Positions 62,201 through 64,000 of a stretch of 64,000 nucleotides of DNA are shown here, piece after piece. Position 1 is the first letter of the stretch. Each line of letters starts with the position of its first letter. A program made the position numbers and the translations under genes. The DNA lies in NCBI GenBank assembly GCA_038496675.1, contig CM076648.1, forward strand, positions 13,694,078 through 13,758,077, written 5' to 3'. The notes below the pieces were generated by a model that had not been told where the DNA came from, ran no database searches, and was given only the letters and a program-made list of their open reading frames with translations. Source of the DNA: Rachycentron canadum (lineage: Eukaryota > Chordata > Actinopteri > Carangiformes > Rachycentridae).

Positions 62201-64000
62201 TTCTTACCATTAAATTCTCATGTGTATAAACATGCTGTGCTCAGAGCAACTAGGAGTGACCCACCCAGTTCAGCTGACGTTATTAGCCTGAAAAATGAGG
62301 GACAGTGGAGGAGATGACACTGCTTCAGCTTTCATTAACTCTAAATCACTTTCCACACACAGTGCAACAGTGCACAAAGGTAATTAATTTCCTCAAGGGC
62401 AATTATTTTAGTGCTTTGAGATAATGACAGGAACTCCTCAAAGTTCAATCGTGGTAGATACTGTAGGTGGTTCTGAAGGAAAATTATCCCCACAGGCCTT
62501 ATTTAGAGTCAGTGATGTGCCATCTCAGGTAACAAAGTTAATACACAAAGCACCTTTATATTTATTTCAGAGAACTTCAGATCTATTCACTATGTAGAAT
62601 AACTTGAAAAATATATTCTCTTGCAAGAGCAATTAACATACAGTAGTAACAGTCTTGACAGACATAGTCAAAGAATAGAGCTCAGTATATGTATAGATGT
62701 TCTTTTTGCTCTACAAATATCTTTATATAGAGCTTCAAAGTATATGTATTGTATTCAATGCTTGATTGGTCTCTGTATGTGTCATAGTTGACCATTGTTA
62801 GATATTCAAGCCAGACTCCTACAATATTGTAATGCTTACCTTTTTATCTGTGAAGTGGTATCCTTTATATTTGTATTTTTCTAATTCTTATTTTTACTCA
62901 GTAAAAACTCAATATTTAGAATATTATTCTTGCACATATGTCTTTTTAGCACAGCCTCGAGGGATTGCTGCCTTGCATGAGCATGTGACAATTAAATTGA
63001 TTTCATTGATTGAAATACCTCCGTGTCACTTTGTCTTGAAATGTCAAATTTATTTTTTAAAGAGTAAATGTTGTGGGACAACTGGTAGAGCCTTGACTTG
63101 TAATGATAAATCAAGTGCACATTATGTGAAATATGGTGAATGACACACATTCACACAGAACAGGGTGATTGTAGTGGTTATTCTCAAGGACAAAGGCGCA
63201 CACATCTCACCCAGGTGCTGGTGAGAGTGGGTTGAGATTAGGAAGAATGCATTATCAGTATGTGTGTTCGGGTCTAGAATCGGTCTCTCACATCAGTTTG
63301 TCCCTGTATAAAAGCAGAACTCTCCCCTACATGCAACATTGGTGTTGCAAAAGGAGAATTGAGTTAAGACTGGATTCTCCCAAGAGAAAACAGTTTTCCT
63401 TGTCTGGGAGTTGCAAGATGCAAGTATATGGCACCTCATATTTCCTTCCAAGGGCAGACAATGTCCCTTTCACTTCACTTTCTGAAGATACCCAAATCCC
63501 TGTACATATATTTTCCATGCTTAAAGGTGTACACCAACAGTTTTAGGTTTGGAGACACTGTCTAGACTAGAAAATTGCTTGAAACAACACGTTTCCAACA
63601 AGCAGTAAAAAGGTCAGGATGAAGGGGTGGTAGGTCAGCAAATGTTTAAATTAGGCTGTTTCATTAATGATGCTTCATTTGCCAGAAAAATGTAACCTTA
63701 CATTGAACTCAAGCTTTCTAAATCACATGTTGGTGAATTCTAGCATTGTTAAGAAATTGTAATAAAGACACCTCAAATTATCGTTGGACATTCTGAATGT
63801 GAAGGACAATGTAAGAGAGGACCGATGACACGACCACCTGGCCTTCATGTTCTGGGGTCCACAGACTGCACGTCTCCTGTGGTGTGCAGTGAAAGGCCGA
63901 TGTAGCGTGCGCTCTTCTGCTTCCACCCTTGTCACACAGGCTGCTGATGGGTGGCAGGAGTGATGAATGTGGCTGGAAGAGCTGACACTTGTTGGTTTTG

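Larger units (their letters stand above)
45707..64000 (+). other. gpc6: gpc6 intron 2 (incomplete, over 18.3 kb)
   Basis: Begins with the consensus donor gtaagt and runs off the window. The expected next exon would encode a long conserved block beginning E-F-F-x-E-L-L-E-N-A-E-K. No frame in 45707-64000 shows it, so exon 3 lies beyond 64000. Noted contents: an AAT tract (48002-48016), a fragment of a dispersed repeat (53245-53310), a C-rich tract (54131-54156), poly-A (55683-55698), a CTCF-like core (57116-57126), poly-T (58162-58181), a dispersed-repeat fragment (59202-59292), and possible conserved non-coding blocks at about 60590-60740 and 62330-62470. The remaining stretches show nothing I can name. 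Confidence 0.85.

Noticed and set aside
45707..64000. gpc6 exon 3
   Set aside because: No frame contains the conserved block that follows HKKFD in glypicans; the exon must be beyond the window.
1..64000. CRISPR arrays, bacterial operons, phage or integrative elements
   Set aside because: Regularly spaced repeats with unique spacers are absent, and all gene structure is eukaryotic.

Overview
The window is vertebrate nuclear DNA, most likely from a ray-finned (teleost) fish. It holds the first two coding exons of one gene, a glypican-6 orthologue (gpc6), on the + strand. The evidence is eukaryotic gene structure (phase-1 introns with GT-AG splice sites), a CpG-rich promoter in a CpG-poor background, abundant (TA)n, (CA)n and (TTA)n microsatellites, and fragments of interspersed repeats of kinds familiar from teleost genomes. 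Nothing looks prokaryotic: there are no operons, no dense ORFs and no CRISPR array.

Layout. Positions 1-15 match the inner part of the Tn5/Nextera mosaic end, which is sequencing-adapter residue. Positions 16 to about 17,800 are non-coding flank with scattered repeats: a (TA)/(TG) satellite at 3.1 kb, a LINE tail at 10.6 kb, and a degraded SINE-like composite at 14.5-15.2 kb. A CpG-rich promoter lies at about 17,810-18,180. It is followed by an unusually pyrimidine-rich probable 5' leader with two upstream ORFs. Exon 1 coding sequence (18517-18676) encodes the signal peptide and the start of the glypican core protein. Intron 1 is about 26.9 kb and includes a 386-N assembly gap. It carries a tRNA-related SINE, other repeat fragments, a motif cluster that could be an enhancer (about 21.34-21.80 kb) and a CTCF-like site. 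Exon 2 coding sequence (45548-45706) continues the conserved N-terminal cysteine domain. From 45707 to the window end is intron 2, which is incomplete; exon 3 and the rest of the gene lie beyond the window.

Function. Glypicans are GPI-anchored heparan-sulfate proteoglycans that tune Wnt, Hedgehog, FGF and BMP signalling at the cell surface. The two exons encode residues 1-106 plus the first base of the next codon. I found no other gene and no RNA gene. I did not find an undescribed biological system. The items most worth checking are the adapter residue and gap artefacts, the leader uORFs, an alternative-frame ORF spanning exons 1-2, and candidate regulatory elements in the introns.
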